DNA from: Hymenobacter mucosus
GTDB lineage: Bacteria > Bacteroidota > Bacteroidia > Cytophagales > Hymenobacteraceae
Direction of reading: 5' to 3'
Assembly: GCF_900188255.1 (NCBI RefSeq)
Contig: NZ_FZNS01000003.1
Span: 62,001-126,000, forward strand
DNA length: 64,000 nt
Below, in pieces: positions 51,706-59,862 of the stretch. The first letter of the stretch is position 1. Each line of letters opens with the position of its first letter. Under the pieces are notes generated by a model. It searched no databases. It was given only the letters and a program-made list of their open reading frames with translations, and was not told the origin of the DNA. Both the position numbers and the translations under genes were made by a program.

Positions 51706-53172
51706 ATGGCCCATAGATCTTTCCTCACTACCGCGCTGCTCTGGGTTGGGCTGGTAGCTGCGCCGCTGGCCAGCTATGCCCAGGGTACGGTGGTCCTGAC
51801 TGGCAAAGTCAGTGGCCGCACGGCCGATACCGTAGCCGTATCAATTCGCGAAAACCCGCTTGATCCGAAAGAGCAGATCACCTACGCTCGCCTGGACGAC
51901 AAAGGTGAGTTTCGGCTGGCGGTGAACGTAAGTGGCCCTACCCGGGCCGACTTGGTATACGGCGACGACGTAGCCGGCCTGTTTCTGGAGCCTGGTAATC
52001 AACTGGATGTGCGCTTCAAGGGTTCTGACTTAGCCAGCAGTGTCCGGTTTAAGGGCCGCGGTGCCGAAGCCAACACCTACCTGGCAGAAGTAGACGATAA
52101 GTTTGTCGAAAACGACGGCTTTCAGGTTCTGCCCGATAACATCATGCTCTACGAGCCGGGCTTTATCTCTTTCCTCGACTACCGCCGGAAGGAAGAACAG
52201 AAGTTTCTGAAAGGCTACAGCGAAGATGCTCAGCTAACCCCCGCCTTTAAGCAGTATGCCCAGGCAGAAATAGACTACAGCTACGCCAACGACCGCCTCA
52301 CGTTCCAGGACTTACGCGAGCAGGTGGTAGCCACCGAGAGCCGCTTGAAGCTCTCGCCTACCTACTATGACTTTTTGAACGACAAGAGCCTGCTCACGAA
52401 TGCCGAGGCCTTGCAGAGTGAGCAGTACCACGAGTTTTTGCTCAACTACATTCACTACGCTGCCATCAACGCTGGCAAGCAGCGCTCCAGTCCCGACTTT
52501 TACCAGGTATGTTATGACTTGGCTAAGAATCAGTTGAGCGGCCCGGTACGGCCAATTATTATGGGCCGGGTGATGCAGGAGTCGTTCCGCTTTGGGCACG
52601 TGAAGCAGTCGGCTGCCATGCTAGCTGACTTCCGAAGCATAGACCCCAAGAACGAGTACTACCCCGTATTGCAGCAGGATTTCGAGGCTCATAAGGCCTT
52701 CGCTATTGGAGCACCTGCCCCCGATTTCCACCTGCTATCCTCCACTGGCGACACAGTAAGCCTACGTCAGTTCGCCGGGAAACTAGTGTACATCAACTTC
52801 TGGCGTACTACGAGCGGCCTGGCCCTGCGCGACCTACCCTATGCCGCCGAGCTGGCGAAGAAGTTTGATGGTAAGAACATCGTATTCCTCAACATTGCCC
52901 TGGATGACAACGATGGTGCTTGGAAGCAGCTAGTAGTGAGCAAAAAGCTGGCGGGCGTGCACGTGCGCGCCGCCGGTGGTATGCGCTCAGCCGTGGCTAA
53001 GGCCTATGCCGTGCAAGATGTACCGTCTTACTTCTTGCTGGCAGAAGATGGTACTTTTCTCAATACCAAGCCAAAGCGTTTAAGCAGCCGAGCTGCTATT
53101 GACGAGATTAAGGAGTCGTTCGGTAAGGCTGGCACCTACAGCAGCACCCTACCGGCTGTTGGCAAGCAGTAG
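51706..53172 (+). CDS. Exported thioredoxin-fold (TlpA-like) protein lacking CxxC
   Basis: A 488-residue exported protein starting MAHRSFLTTALLWVGLVAAPLASYAQ. The N-terminal part has a beta-sandwich ('VVLTGKVSGRTADTVAVSI', as in the DUF4369 group). The C-terminal ~145 residues (about 335-475) have the AhpC/TlpA layout: 'IGAPAPDFHLLSSTGDTVSLRQFAGKLVYINFW', 'NIVFLNIALDDNDGAWKQL', 'VQDVPSYFLLAEDGTFL' (cis-Pro region). Where the CxxC motif of TlpA should follow 'INFW', the sequence reads RTTSG (about residue 366). It is therefore unlikely to be a thiol reductase. Start 51706 gives the signal peptide directly; the frame is open 93 bases upstream. Confidence 0.8.
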   Translation: MAHRSFLTTALLWVGLVAAPLASYAQGTVVLTGKVSGRTADTVAVSIRENPLDPKEQITYARLDDKGEFRLAVNVSGPTRADLVYGDDVAGLFLEPGNQLDVRFKGSDLASSVRFKGRGAEANTYLAEVDDKFVENDGFQVLPDNIMLYEPGFISFLDYRRKEEQKFLKGYSEDAQLTPAFKQYAQAEIDYSYANDRLTFQDLREQVVATESRLKLSPTYYDFLNDKSLLTNAEALQSEQYHEFLLNYIHYAAINAGKQRSSPDFYQVCYDLAKNQLSGPVRPIIMGRVMQESFRFGHVKQSAAMLADFRSIDPKNEYYPVLQQDFEAHKAFAIGAPAPDFHLLSSTGDTVSLRQFAGKLVYINFWRTTSGLALRDLPYAAELAKKFDGKNIVFLNIALDDNDGAWKQLVVSKKLAGVHVRAAGGMRSAVAKAYAVQDVPSYFLLAEDGTFLNTKPKRLSSRAAIDEIKESFGKAGTYSSTLPAVGKQ

Positions 53173-53198
53173 TACTTCACCTGTCGTTGCTACATACC

Positions 53199-53232
53199 AA
53201 AAGCGCCGCCCACATATATGGGCGGCGCTTTT
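53199..53232. terminator. Bidirectional terminator between TlpA-like and DUF669-like genes
   Basis: A perfect stem, AAAAGCGCCGCCCA / TGGGCGGCGCTTTT, in the convergent gap with A/T runs on both sides. Confidence 0.88.
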
Positions 53233-53254
53233 GCGTACTTGGCGCGGCAGATGC

Positions 53255-53617
53255 CTAGGCAGTGCGGAAGCCAGTAGCTTGCTTGATGGAACGTTCGTTG
53301 CCAGAAGCTGGGTCAGCATAGCTGTGCTCACCTACCTCAATGGATACTTTCTTACCGAGAAGCTGCTTGGTATCCAGGTCTTTGCCAGCCTCTGGATGGA
53401 TGCCAACGGCGGCATACAACGAAAGTAGAATTGGCATAGCGTTGGGCGACGTATAGAAGCGCTGGGTTACAAAGCCATCCTCGTTTTCCATACGAGCAGC
53501 AAAGAAGGGTACGTTCTGGTGCTCACTGGTTCCTTCTTGAATGTCGGTAATTTCAACGGTGTGACGGCCATCGGGTAAGAAGCCTTTTTCTTGGCCTTTT
53601 TCAACTGGAATTTTCAT
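53255..53617 (-). CDS. Small protein resembling DUF669 single-stranded-DNA-associated proteins
   Basis: A 120-residue soluble protein. The pattern 'GFLPDGRHTVEITDIQEGTSEHQNVPFF', 'FVTQRFYTSPNAMPILLSLYAAVGIHP', 'KDLDTKQLLGKKVSIEVGEHSY' follows the small 'DUF669' fold found in phage and plasmid ssDNA-associated proteins. The similarity is by pattern only and may be weaker than it looks. No nearby recombinase or phage gene supports a phage role. Two identical palindromes precede it. Confidence 0.55.
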   Translation of the reverse strand: MKIPVEKGQEKGFLPDGRHTVEITDIQEGTSEHQNVPFFAARMENEDGFVTQRFYTSPNAMPILLSLYAAVGIHPEAGKDLDTKQLLGKKVSIEVGEHSYADPASGNERSIKQATGFRTA

Positions 53618-53655
53618 GTCGTATAGCTGCGTGGTTGTTGGCTCTTAAACGAGAG

Positions 53656-53691
53656 CTAATACTATTAGGTTGTATTTACTAATATTATTAG
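53656..53691. promoter_or_regulatory. Tandem CTAATAnTATTAG palindromes (putative operators)
   Basis: CTAATACTATTAG (53656-53668) and CTAATATTATTAG (53679-53691) are perfect 13-base palindromes with the same half-site and a single free centre base. The second extends to a perfect 17-base palindrome (53677-53693). Their starts are 23 bases apart, about two helical turns. They lie 39 bases upstream of the DUF669-like start on the AT-rich leader. Confidence 0.7.
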
Positions 53692-53873
53692 TATAGAAAG
53701 AACTGATTTTCCATTCTGCTATAGCAGACGTTACCTACAAATTGACTTTGGTGCCAAAAAAAGCGCATTGGTAGCCAGAGTTTTAGACGAGTAAAATGGA
53801 ATGAGAGCACAACTCGGCAGCTGATTTGATGGGCGGGCTGTTTCATCAGCGCCATTGGTTCATCGTGGCAGTT

Positions 53874-53881
53874 TACCTTTG
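53874..53881 (+). promoter_or_regulatory. -7 element TACCTTTG of the radical SAM gene, leaderless
   Basis: A full match to TAnnTTTG ends 8 bases before the start ATG 53890. The predicted start of transcription falls almost on the start codon. A TTG at 53855-53857 is at 16-base spacing, shorter than usual. Confidence 0.55.
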
Positions 53882-53889
53882 CTGTCCAC

Positions 53890-54912
53890 ATGGCCTCACT
53901 CCTCACCGACGGACTTAACTTTGTTTCGAAAGCTACCCCGCGGCGGCTCTGGAATGCTACCCAAGTAACGGGTGGCTACTTGCTAAGCAAGCTGACTGGG
54001 AAAGCCCGCCATTGGGGGTTGCCCGTCGCCCTGTCGTTCGAGCCTACTACCAGCTGCAACCTGCGGTGCCCGGAGTGTCCCAGCGGCCTGCGCTCCTTCA
54101 CGCGGCCCACGGGCATGCTCCCCGATGAGCTATTCCGCAAGACCATCGACGAAGTGGCGTCGCGGCTGTGGTACCTGATTTTCTACTTTCAGGGCGAGCC
54201 TTACCTGCACCCCAACTTCCTGGACTTGGTGAAGTATGCCTCCGACAAAGGCATCTACACCGCCACCAGCACCAACGCCCACTACCTCAACGATAAGAAT
54301 GCCCGCCGCACGGTGGAAAGCGGCCTTGACAGACTCATTATTTCCCTCGACGGTACTACCCAGGACGTGTACCAGCAGTACCGCGTGGGTGGTAAGCTAG
54401 ACAAAGTGCTGGAGGGCACCCGCAACCTAATTAAGTGGCGGCGGGAGCTAAACTCGCAGACGCCGCGGGTGGTATTTCAGTTTCTGGTGGTGCGCCCCAA
54501 TGAGCACCAGCTGGAGGACGCCAAGCGCCTAGCCCAGGAGCTAGGCGTAGATGATGTGTGGTTTAAGACCGCGCAGATATACGACTACCAAAACGGCTCT
54601 CCTCTCATTCCTACTATCGATTACTACTCGCGCTACGAAAACAACGTGGATGGCTCCTGGAGCATCAAGAACAAGCTGGTGAACCACTGCTGGAAGATGT
54701 GGCACAGCTGCGTTGTCACGTGGGATGGCTTGGTAGTGCCCTGCTGCTTTGACAAAGACGCCGAGTACCGCCTCGGCGACTTGAAGCAGCAAACCTTCCG
54801 CCAGCTCTGGCATGGCCCCAAATATCAGCGCTTTCGGGCATCCCTACTCAAGGGCCGCGACCAGATTGAGATGTGCCGCAACTGCACCGAGGGCACCAAA
54901 GTATGGGGCTAG
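53890..54912 (+). CDS. Radical SAM/SPASM-domain protein
   Basis: A 340-residue enzyme. The 4Fe-4S radical SAM motif CxxxCxxC is Cys56, Cys60, Cys63 ('TTSCNLRCPECPSG'). A C-terminal SPASM domain is indicated by the Cys pattern in 'CCFDKDAEYRLGDLKQ' and 'MCRNC'. SPASM proteins often modify ribosomal peptides or proteins. No peptide precursor or leader peptide is visible next to it. The substrate is unknown. Confidence 0.9.
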   Translation: MASLLTDGLNFVSKATPRRLWNATQVTGGYLLSKLTGKARHWGLPVALSFEPTTSCNLRCPECPSGLRSFTRPTGMLPDELFRKTIDEVASRLWYLIFYFQGEPYLHPNFLDLVKYASDKGIYTATSTNAHYLNDKNARRTVESGLDRLIISLDGTTQDVYQQYRVGGKLDKVLEGTRNLIKWRRELNSQTPRVVFQFLVVRPNEHQLEDAKRLAQELGVDDVWFKTAQIYDYQNGSPLIPTIDYYSRYENNVDGSWSIKNKLVNHCWKMWHSCVVTWDGLVVPCCFDKDAEYRLGDLKQQTFRQLWHGPKYQRFRASLLKGRDQIEMCRNCTEGTKVWG

Positions 54913-54986
54913 GCGTAAGGGCATGACGTGAGGAAGCTAGTTGGCGCTTATCTTGTTGCCAGCCTTCCACGTGCTCATGCTATACT

Positions 54987-55604
54987 ATGTTTTCCGCCGT
55001 TCGTGTTGCTACCATCCGCAAGAGTAAGGGGTTCTCGCAGGAAGTGTTGGCGGAGCAATCGGGGGTCAGTTTACGCACCATTCAGCGAGTAGAGCAAGGC
55101 GACACCGTACCGCGCGGCTACACGCTACAAGCCTTGGCTGCGGCCCTGGAAGTACCCTTGGAAGCGTTCCGCCCGGAACCCGAAGTAGCGCCGGCCATCG
55201 AAACAGTGGTAGCACCGCCGACCATGGAAGCGCACCCCGCGCTGCGCCCCGATCCGCAGTTTCTACAGCTGCTCAACTTAAGCGCCCTAAGCTTCCTGGT
55301 TTTTCCTCTATTGAATCTCATCTTACCCTGGATGCTCTGGCAGAAGCATCGCCACCACGTAGAACATGCCGCCGAGGTGGGCCGCCGGGTGCTGGGATTT
55401 CAGGCCTTATGGCAGGTAGGCTGCTTTCTGGCCTACGGATTGGCCGCCGCCGCGCAGCTATGGGCGCATGCCTACCACGTTAAGCTACCAGGCTTGTACC
55501 TCGGCGTGTTCGTGGCTTCCTACCTGCTCAACTTAGGAACGGTGGGTTACTATCAGTGGCAATTACGCCGGGGCCAGCTAGCTATTTACCGCTTCCGGTT
55601 CTGA
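54987..55604 (+). CDS. XRE-type HTH regulator with membrane segments (DUF4870-like)
   Basis: A 205-residue protein. Residues 1-65 form an XRE/HTH_3 domain ('LAEQSGVSLRTIQRVEQGDTVPRGYTL'). A Pro/Ala-rich linker (~66-90) is followed by three to four membrane helices (~95-190). The first, 'LLNLSALSFLVFPLLNLILPWMLW', resembles DUF4870 proteins. The combination suggests a membrane-tethered DNA-binding protein. It lies downstream of the radical SAM gene on the same strand with a 74-base gap. A palindrome (ACAGGT ... ACCTGT) follows downstream. The sensed signal is unknown. Confidence 0.78.
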   Translation: MFSAVRVATIRKSKGFSQEVLAEQSGVSLRTIQRVEQGDTVPRGYTLQALAAALEVPLEAFRPEPEVAPAIETVVAPPTMEAHPALRPDPQFLQLLNLSALSFLVFPLLNLILPWMLWQKHRHHVEHAAEVGRRVLGFQALWQVGCFLAYGLAAAAQLWAHAYHVKLPGLYLGVFVASYLLNLGTVGYYQWQLRRGQLAIYRFRF

Positions 55605-55824
55605 CACAGAGAAATGCAATCAGGGATAAGCAATGACCTCAACTCACAGGAAAGTGGTAATGCAGTGTACATAGGCCTGGCTGTGCTAACGACAGGTTGT
55701 ATTGCAAGTACCTGTATATTAATAAGATGAAGCGAATGGCGGGTAAATGGCGGGTAAATGACGCAATACTGAGGGCAGTGAGGCAGCTACTTTAGCTTCA
55801 CAAACCAACCCCCACTACCCCGCC

Positions 55825-56802
55825 ATGAAACTCTTCCGCAACATCCTGCTTGTCGTACTTGCCCTGCTGTTGGTTAGCGGTATTGGAGGCTATTTCTACA
55901 TGCGCAAGAAGTTTGAGCCGGGAGTTAATCAGCTCTCGGTGACGGGCCTCCCGGCTACCTGTACCTTCGTGTGGAAGGCCGACTCGACGGCCCAGCCCGT
56001 GGTGGCGCATGCGGCGCTGCTGGTGCCTGCCCGGCTGCCCGGTTGCCCCCGTACCTGCTACTTTCAGTTTGACACAGGTGCACCTACCTCTATACTCTAT
56101 GCTAGGTCGCTGGCTGCTCTGCGGGGCCGCTACCCTGCCACTACCCAAACGCTGCTACCCCAAGCCGACACGGTGCGAAACTTCCAGTTTGGGCTGGGCA
56201 GTGGCAGCGTACAGGCCCGCAAAATCAAAGTGCTGGACTACGGTAGGTCTACCCTACCGGCCGACTCGACTGAGCCCTTCATTATCGGCACCCTGGGTAC
56301 GGATGCCTTGGAGGGGCGCGTGCTGGTGCTTAACTACAGCACCCGGCAGTTTAGCCTGCGCGCCGACGTACCCACTAGCCTAACCAGCCAGACGGTTTTC
56401 GTGCCCCTAGACTTTGCCAGCCGGCGGGTGATGCTCAACGCAGCTGTGCAAGGCAAGCCCCGGCAGCTCCTTTTTGATTCCGGCAGCAGCGCTTTTGCCC
56501 TCCTGACGAGCCGTGCTACCTGGGAGCAAATGGCTCAGCCACAAGCTCGCGTTCGGCACGCCGCCGTAAACTCCCTGGGTACTACTCTCACGGCGCACAC
56601 CGTTGCTACGGCCGCTACTCTGGGCTTAGGTCAGGTAGCCGTGCCCTTGCACACCGTAACTTACATTGAGGGCACTAGCTTTATGCAAAGCGCCCTCATG
56701 CGCTTCTCAGGTATGGGCGGTATGCTGGGCAACGAGCCATTTGCCGAGCGCACCATCGTTCTGGATGTGCGGGGCGGGCGGTTCGGGTTGGTGCATCAAT
56801 AG
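55825..56802 (+). CDS. Aspartyl protease-like protein with two D[TS]G motifs
   Basis: A 325-residue protein with one N-terminal membrane helix (residues ~5-25). It carries two aspartic-protease-type motifs: 'FQFDTGAPTSILYARSL' (Asp83) and 'LLFDSGSSAFALLTSR' (Asp218). 'IIGTLGTDALEG' and 'GMLGNEPF' fall where retropepsin/pepsin-like enzymes place their flap and hydrophobic-Gly motifs. Two D[TS]G sites in one chain suggest a bilobal, pepsin-like or tandem retropepsin arrangement. The substrate is unknown. It is convergent with the erythromycin-esterase-family gene, with an 8-base gap. Confidence 0.75.
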   Translation: MKLFRNILLVVLALLLVSGIGGYFYMRKKFEPGVNQLSVTGLPATCTFVWKADSTAQPVVAHAALLVPARLPGCPRTCYFQFDTGAPTSILYARSLAALRGRYPATTQTLLPQADTVRNFQFGLGSGSVQARKIKVLDYGRSTLPADSTEPFIIGTLGTDALEGRVLVLNYSTRQFSLRADVPTSLTSQTVFVPLDFASRRVMLNAAVQGKPRQLLFDSGSSAFALLTSRATWEQMAQPQARVRHAAVNSLGTTLTAHTVATAATLGLGQVAVPLHTVTYIEGTSFMQSALMRFSGMGGMLGNEPFAERTIVLDVRGGRFGLVHQ

Positions 56803-56810
56803 CAGGCCAG

Positions 56811-58106
56811 TTAATAGTTCCAGGGATAGAGGTCTGGGGGCGTGTGCTCGTCTTGGTGGGTAGGCAAGGGATGCAGCGCCTGGGTTTGGTCAAGGAATAA
56901 AAAGGCATCGTAGCGTTCGGGTATTACGGAGGGTACGTAGTTGCCGAAACGCTCGAACTCCGGCCGGTACACTACTCCAATGGCACGGTGCCCAATGGGC
57001 TGCCGTAGAGCGTCGTTGTCGCGCAATTCATGAGAGAAGAGCAAGGCATTCTCACCCTGTAGCTGCTCGTGCAGCAGGTTTTCCCAGGAGCCGCGAGTAG
57101 CCTCCGGAGCGGTCATGGTTTCGGGGGCGGCACCCCATTTCCGGCCCGCAACAACGGACCCCTGGTAGGAGCCGAAGCCCACGGCAAACACCTTGTTGCG
57201 ACCGTACGCTTCGCGGGTGAGCTGCCCCACATTTACCATGTCTTCGCGGCGCATGTCGGTGTAGCGCGCATCGCCGATGTGGGTGTTGTGCTCCCAAATA
57301 ATGGCCTTGCTATCAGGCCCGTGTAGGTCGAGCAGGCGGGTAAGGGTTTCCATCATGTGCTGGTCGCGCACGTTCCAAGAGGCCGACCCACCTTTAATCA
57401 TGGCGCGGTAATAGCGCTCGGCATTCACGGCTACCAGGGCATTCTGCTCGGCATTGAACTTCTGTTCCCGGTCCAGTAGGCCATTGGTTTGCTGGCTGGC
57501 TACCTGCTTACGCAGGGCGCGCAGCATGTCCGTCACCTCATCCTCACAGTCATCCGATACAAACGCCACAGCGTGAGCATATTCCTGCGGGTCGTCACCG
57601 TAAGGCTCAAAGCATTGAAACGCTCGGTGAGCGGCCTGTACGGCTCCGTCGCCCTGCTTTTCCACGTAGTGCAGAATCTCCTGCAGAGACTCCCACAGGC
57701 TGTACACATCTAGCCCGTAGAAGCCTACGCGTTGCTCGTGTGGGAGCTGCTTGTTGTGCTGATGCAGCCAGTCTACCAGCGCCGCAATTTCCCAGTTGCC
57801 CCACATCCAGGTAGGCCAGCGGTTGAACGTGCTGAGTAGCTTGGCGGCGGTGCCGTAGGTAGCTTCCTCCTGCTTAATGGCCGCGTTTACTTCAAAGCAA
57901 TCGGGCCAGTCGCCCTCCACCGCAATAAACTGAAAGCCCTTCTCTTGAATTAGCCGCTTAGACAGCGCCGCGCGCCAGGTGTAGTACTCGGAAGTGCCGT
58001 GGGAAGCCTCCCCCAGTAATACAATGCGGGCGTCGCCGATGGCTTCCAGCAGCGGGTCAAGGTCGCGGGCTGTGCGGAGAGGATGGGTAGGCAGCGAAAT
58101 TTTCAT
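56811..58106 (-). CDS. Erythromycin esterase-family protein
   Basis: A 431-residue cytoplasmic protein. 'IVLLGEASHGTSEYYTWR' (Glu33, His36), 'FIAVEGDWPDC' (Glu64), 'NEQRVGFYGLDVYSLWESL' region and 'IIWEHNTHIGDARYTDM' (~residue 275) match the catalytic motifs of erythromycin esterase-like proteins. The family also includes many proteins not shown to act on macrolides, so resistance is not implied. Start ATG 58106 (MKISLPTHPLRTARD) is preferred; an upstream ATG at 58166 would add 20 unlike residues. Confidence 0.85.
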   Translation of the reverse strand: MKISLPTHPLRTARDLDPLLEAIGDARIVLLGEASHGTSEYYTWRAALSKRLIQEKGFQFIAVEGDWPDCFEVNAAIKQEEATYGTAAKLLSTFNRWPTWMWGNWEIAALVDWLHQHNKQLPHEQRVGFYGLDVYSLWESLQEILHYVEKQGDGAVQAAHRAFQCFEPYGDDPQEYAHAVAFVSDDCEDEVTDMLRALRKQVASQQTNGLLDREQKFNAEQNALVAVNAERYYRAMIKGGSASWNVRDQHMMETLTRLLDLHGPDSKAIIWEHNTHIGDARYTDMRREDMVNVGQLTREAYGRNKVFAVGFGSYQGSVVAGRKWGAAPETMTAPEATRGSWENLLHEQLQGENALLFSHELRDNDALRQPIGHRAIGVVYRPEFERFGNYVPSVIPERYDAFLFLDQTQALHPLPTHQDEHTPPDLYPWNY

Positions 58107-58134
58107 AGCGTTGAGATTGGGTGGGGCAGAAACA

Positions 58135-58170
58135 GCACGTGCGCCCCGAACGAATCCGGGGCGCACGTGC
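58135..58170 (-). terminator. Hairpin after the small SAM-like gene at 58.2-58.5 kb
   Basis: A 14-bp perfect stem (GCACGTGCGCCCCG / CGGGGCGCACGTGC) lies 29 bases after the stop codon. Downstream on the minus strand only a short T-stretch follows. Confidence 0.65.
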
Positions 58171-58198
58171 GCAGAGCAATAGGAAGGGTAGAAACCAC

Positions 58199-58540
58199 TT
58201 ATTTGTGGTTCTTGTCCAGGTTTTTACCCATGTCCTCTACTCGCTTCAGGAAGTCTAGTGCGTCAGAGTCGCCATAGGTGCCGTAGGCTGAGGAGATGGT
58301 GCCTTTCGTGCCATCGGCAGTCTGCAAGGCATACAGGATGGACATGTCGTCGGGGTTGCTTTCACCCTCGAAGCGATAAAAGTCAACAATGGTTACCTCC
58401 TCGGGAGCATAGCCTTTGCTACGGTCGTCGCCGAAGGGAAACAGGCGCCCATCGGTTACTCGGAAATCTGCCGTGAAGCCGTCTTTGCTGAGCTTGTTTT
58501 CTACGTTGACGAGGGAGCGTTCTTCTTCTTTGTCTTGCAT
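58199..58540 (-). CDS. Small conserved Bacteroidetes protein (often called phosphoribosylpyrophosphate synthetase-like)
   Basis: A 113-residue soluble protein. 'EEVTIVDFYRFEGESNPDDMSILYALQTADGTKGTISSAYGTYGD' recalls a small Bacteroidetes family that databases often call 'phosphoribosylpyrophosphate synthetase' without evidence. No PRPP-loop motif is seen, so that name should not be trusted. The function is unknown. Start ATG 58540 fits. Confidence 0.65.
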   Translation of the reverse strand: MQDKEEERSLVNVENKLSKDGFTADFRVTDGRLFPFGDDRSKGYAPEEVTIVDFYRFEGESNPDDMSILYALQTADGTKGTISSAYGTYGDSDALDFLKRVEDMGKNLDKNHK

Positions 58541-58598
58541 GAGGAGGGGCGTTTGGAAATGGAAAAGGGAGTTCGGCTAGGAAGGGAGGCAAAAAACA

Positions 58599-58634
58599 GC
58601 CCCCGCAGCAGCTATACGTAGCCAGTGCGGGGGC
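58599..58634 (-). terminator. Terminator of the FeoB-associated-like gene
   Basis: A GCCCCCGCA / TGCGGGGGC hairpin has an A-run at its left edge (six A's, hence U6 on the minus transcript), 33 bases after the stop codon. Confidence 0.82.
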
Positions 58635-58667
58635 GGGTTATACCCAACAAAGAAGAAATATGGCGCC

Positions 58668-58865
58668 TTACTGAGCAGCCTTGCGTGCAGCCGTGGCCTC
58701 AATGGTCCGCTGCAGCCGGTCCACGTCGATGACGGAACACGCGCCGCCGCAGCCTTTGGCGCAGCCAGCTTGGCTTTTATCAAAAAACGCCCGCCAGAAA
58801 ATACGCCCCACGTAGAAGGCCGCCCCGGCGAAAAGCAATGCGATGATGAGAGTTTGCAGCCACAT
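58668..58865 (-). CDS. Small FeoB-associated Cys-rich-like membrane protein
   Basis: A 65-residue protein with one N-terminal membrane helix (WLQTLIIALLFAGAAFYVGR) and a short cytoplasmic tail containing 'CAKGCGGACSV' (three clustered cysteines). This is the layout of FeoB-associated Cys-rich proteins. No feoA or feoB gene lies in the window. The ATG start at 58865 is preferred to a GTG 9 bases upstream. Confidence 0.65.
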   Translation of the reverse strand: MWLQTLIIALLFAGAAFYVGRIFWRAFFDKSQAGCAKGCGGACSVIDVDRLQRTIEATAARKAAQ

Positions 58866-58975
58866 AATGCGCACAAAACTACGACAACCCCGGAAAAGTT
58901 TGATAGTCTACTAGTTCTCAAGCCCCGAAGCTTGCCACACCTACCTCCTTGGCCTTCGTAAAGCTACAAACTAAA

Positions 58976-59014
58976 AGAACCTGAAGTAGCCAGTTGTTGG
59001 CCGCCTCAGGTTCT
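58976..59014 (-). terminator. Terminator of the inositol-monophosphatase-family gene
   Basis: A stem AGAACCTGA / TCAGGTTCT with a 21-base loop starts 54 bases after the stop codon; an A-run gives U's on the minus transcript. Confidence 0.7.
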
Positions 59015-59067
59015 CCAGCTAGTCACAATAAGCTGGGCAACTACTCGCTAGCTACCCGCTGGTTGGC

Positions 59068-59862
59068 TTACTTCCAGGTTTCGCGGATAATGCCTTGCAT
59101 CTCCTCGTGCACCAAGCCATTGCTGGCTACTACCTGGCGGCCAAAGAGGGGGTCGCCTTCTTCCAGGAAAGCCGTAACGCGCCCACCCGCTTCGCGCACG
59201 AGCAATATGCCCGCGGCCACGTCGTACGAATTGAGGTTGAACTCGAAAAAGCCCTCAAAGCGGCCGGCGGCTACGTAGGCCAAGTCGGCGGCGGCGGAGC
59301 CCACGCGGCGCACGCCGTGGGAGCGTTGGATAAAGGCACTCAGCAGCTGTAGGTACTCGTTGAGCTGGGTGAAGTTAGTGTAAGGGAAGCCGGTAGCAAT
59401 CAGGGAGTTGTTCAGGTCGGGTACGTCCGTAACGTGAATGGGAACTTCATTGCAGAAAGCCCCAGCGCCTTTGGCTGCCCGGAAGCATTCGTCGCGCACT
59501 ACTTCGTACACAACGCCGGCCACCAACTCTTCGTGGTGGATGAGGCCCACGCTCACGCAGTACACGGGTAGGCCGTGCACAAAGTTGGTGGTGCCATCCA
59601 GGGGGTCAATAATCCAGTTGTACTCCTCGGCCCGCTCGGCCCCTTCCGTGCCTTCCTCCGTAATGAAGCCGGCCTCGGGTAGCACTTCACGCAGGCCAGC
59701 AACGAGCAGCTTCTCGGTTTCCTTGTCTACGTACGACACGAGGTCGTGCACGCCTTTGGTTTCGATGTGGCTGCGGTTGAATGTGGCCGCCTCCTGGCGA
59801 ATGAACTGGCCCGCGTGCCGCGTTACGGCCGCCAGTTGAAAGCTGAGTTGGTTGTAATCCAT
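59068..59862 (-). CDS. Inositol-monophosphatase family protein
   Basis: A 264-residue metal-dependent phosphatase. 'AGFITEEGTE' (Glu69, Glu70), 'WIIDPLDGTTNF' (Asp86, with D-P-L-D-G-T) and the C-terminal 'NSYDVAAGILLVREAGG' provide the lithium-sensitive phosphatase motifs. Family members act on inositol phosphates, histidinol phosphate, 3'-phosphoadenosine phosphates or sugar phosphates. The last motif lacks the usual Trp before Asp, so the substrate is unclear. Start ATG 59862 (MDYNQLSFQL) is chosen; the open frame upstream is not family-like. Confidence 0.88.
   Translation of the reverse strand: MDYNQLSFQLAAVTRHAGQFIRQEAATFNRSHIETKGVHDLVSYVDKETEKLLVAGLREVLPEAGFITEEGTEGAERAEEYNWIIDPLDGTTNFVHGLPVYCVSVGLIHHEELVAGVVYEVVRDECFRAAKGAGAFCNEVPIHVTDVPDLNNSLIATGFPYTNFTQLNEYLQLLSAFIQRSHGVRRVGSAAADLAYVAAGRFEGFFEFNLNSYDVAAGILLVREAGGRVTAFLEEGDPLFGRQVVASNGLVHEEMQGIIRETWK

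Noticed and set aside
56811..58106. Macrolide-resistance gene
   Set aside because: The family match does not show macrolide activity; many members have unrelated or unknown substrates.
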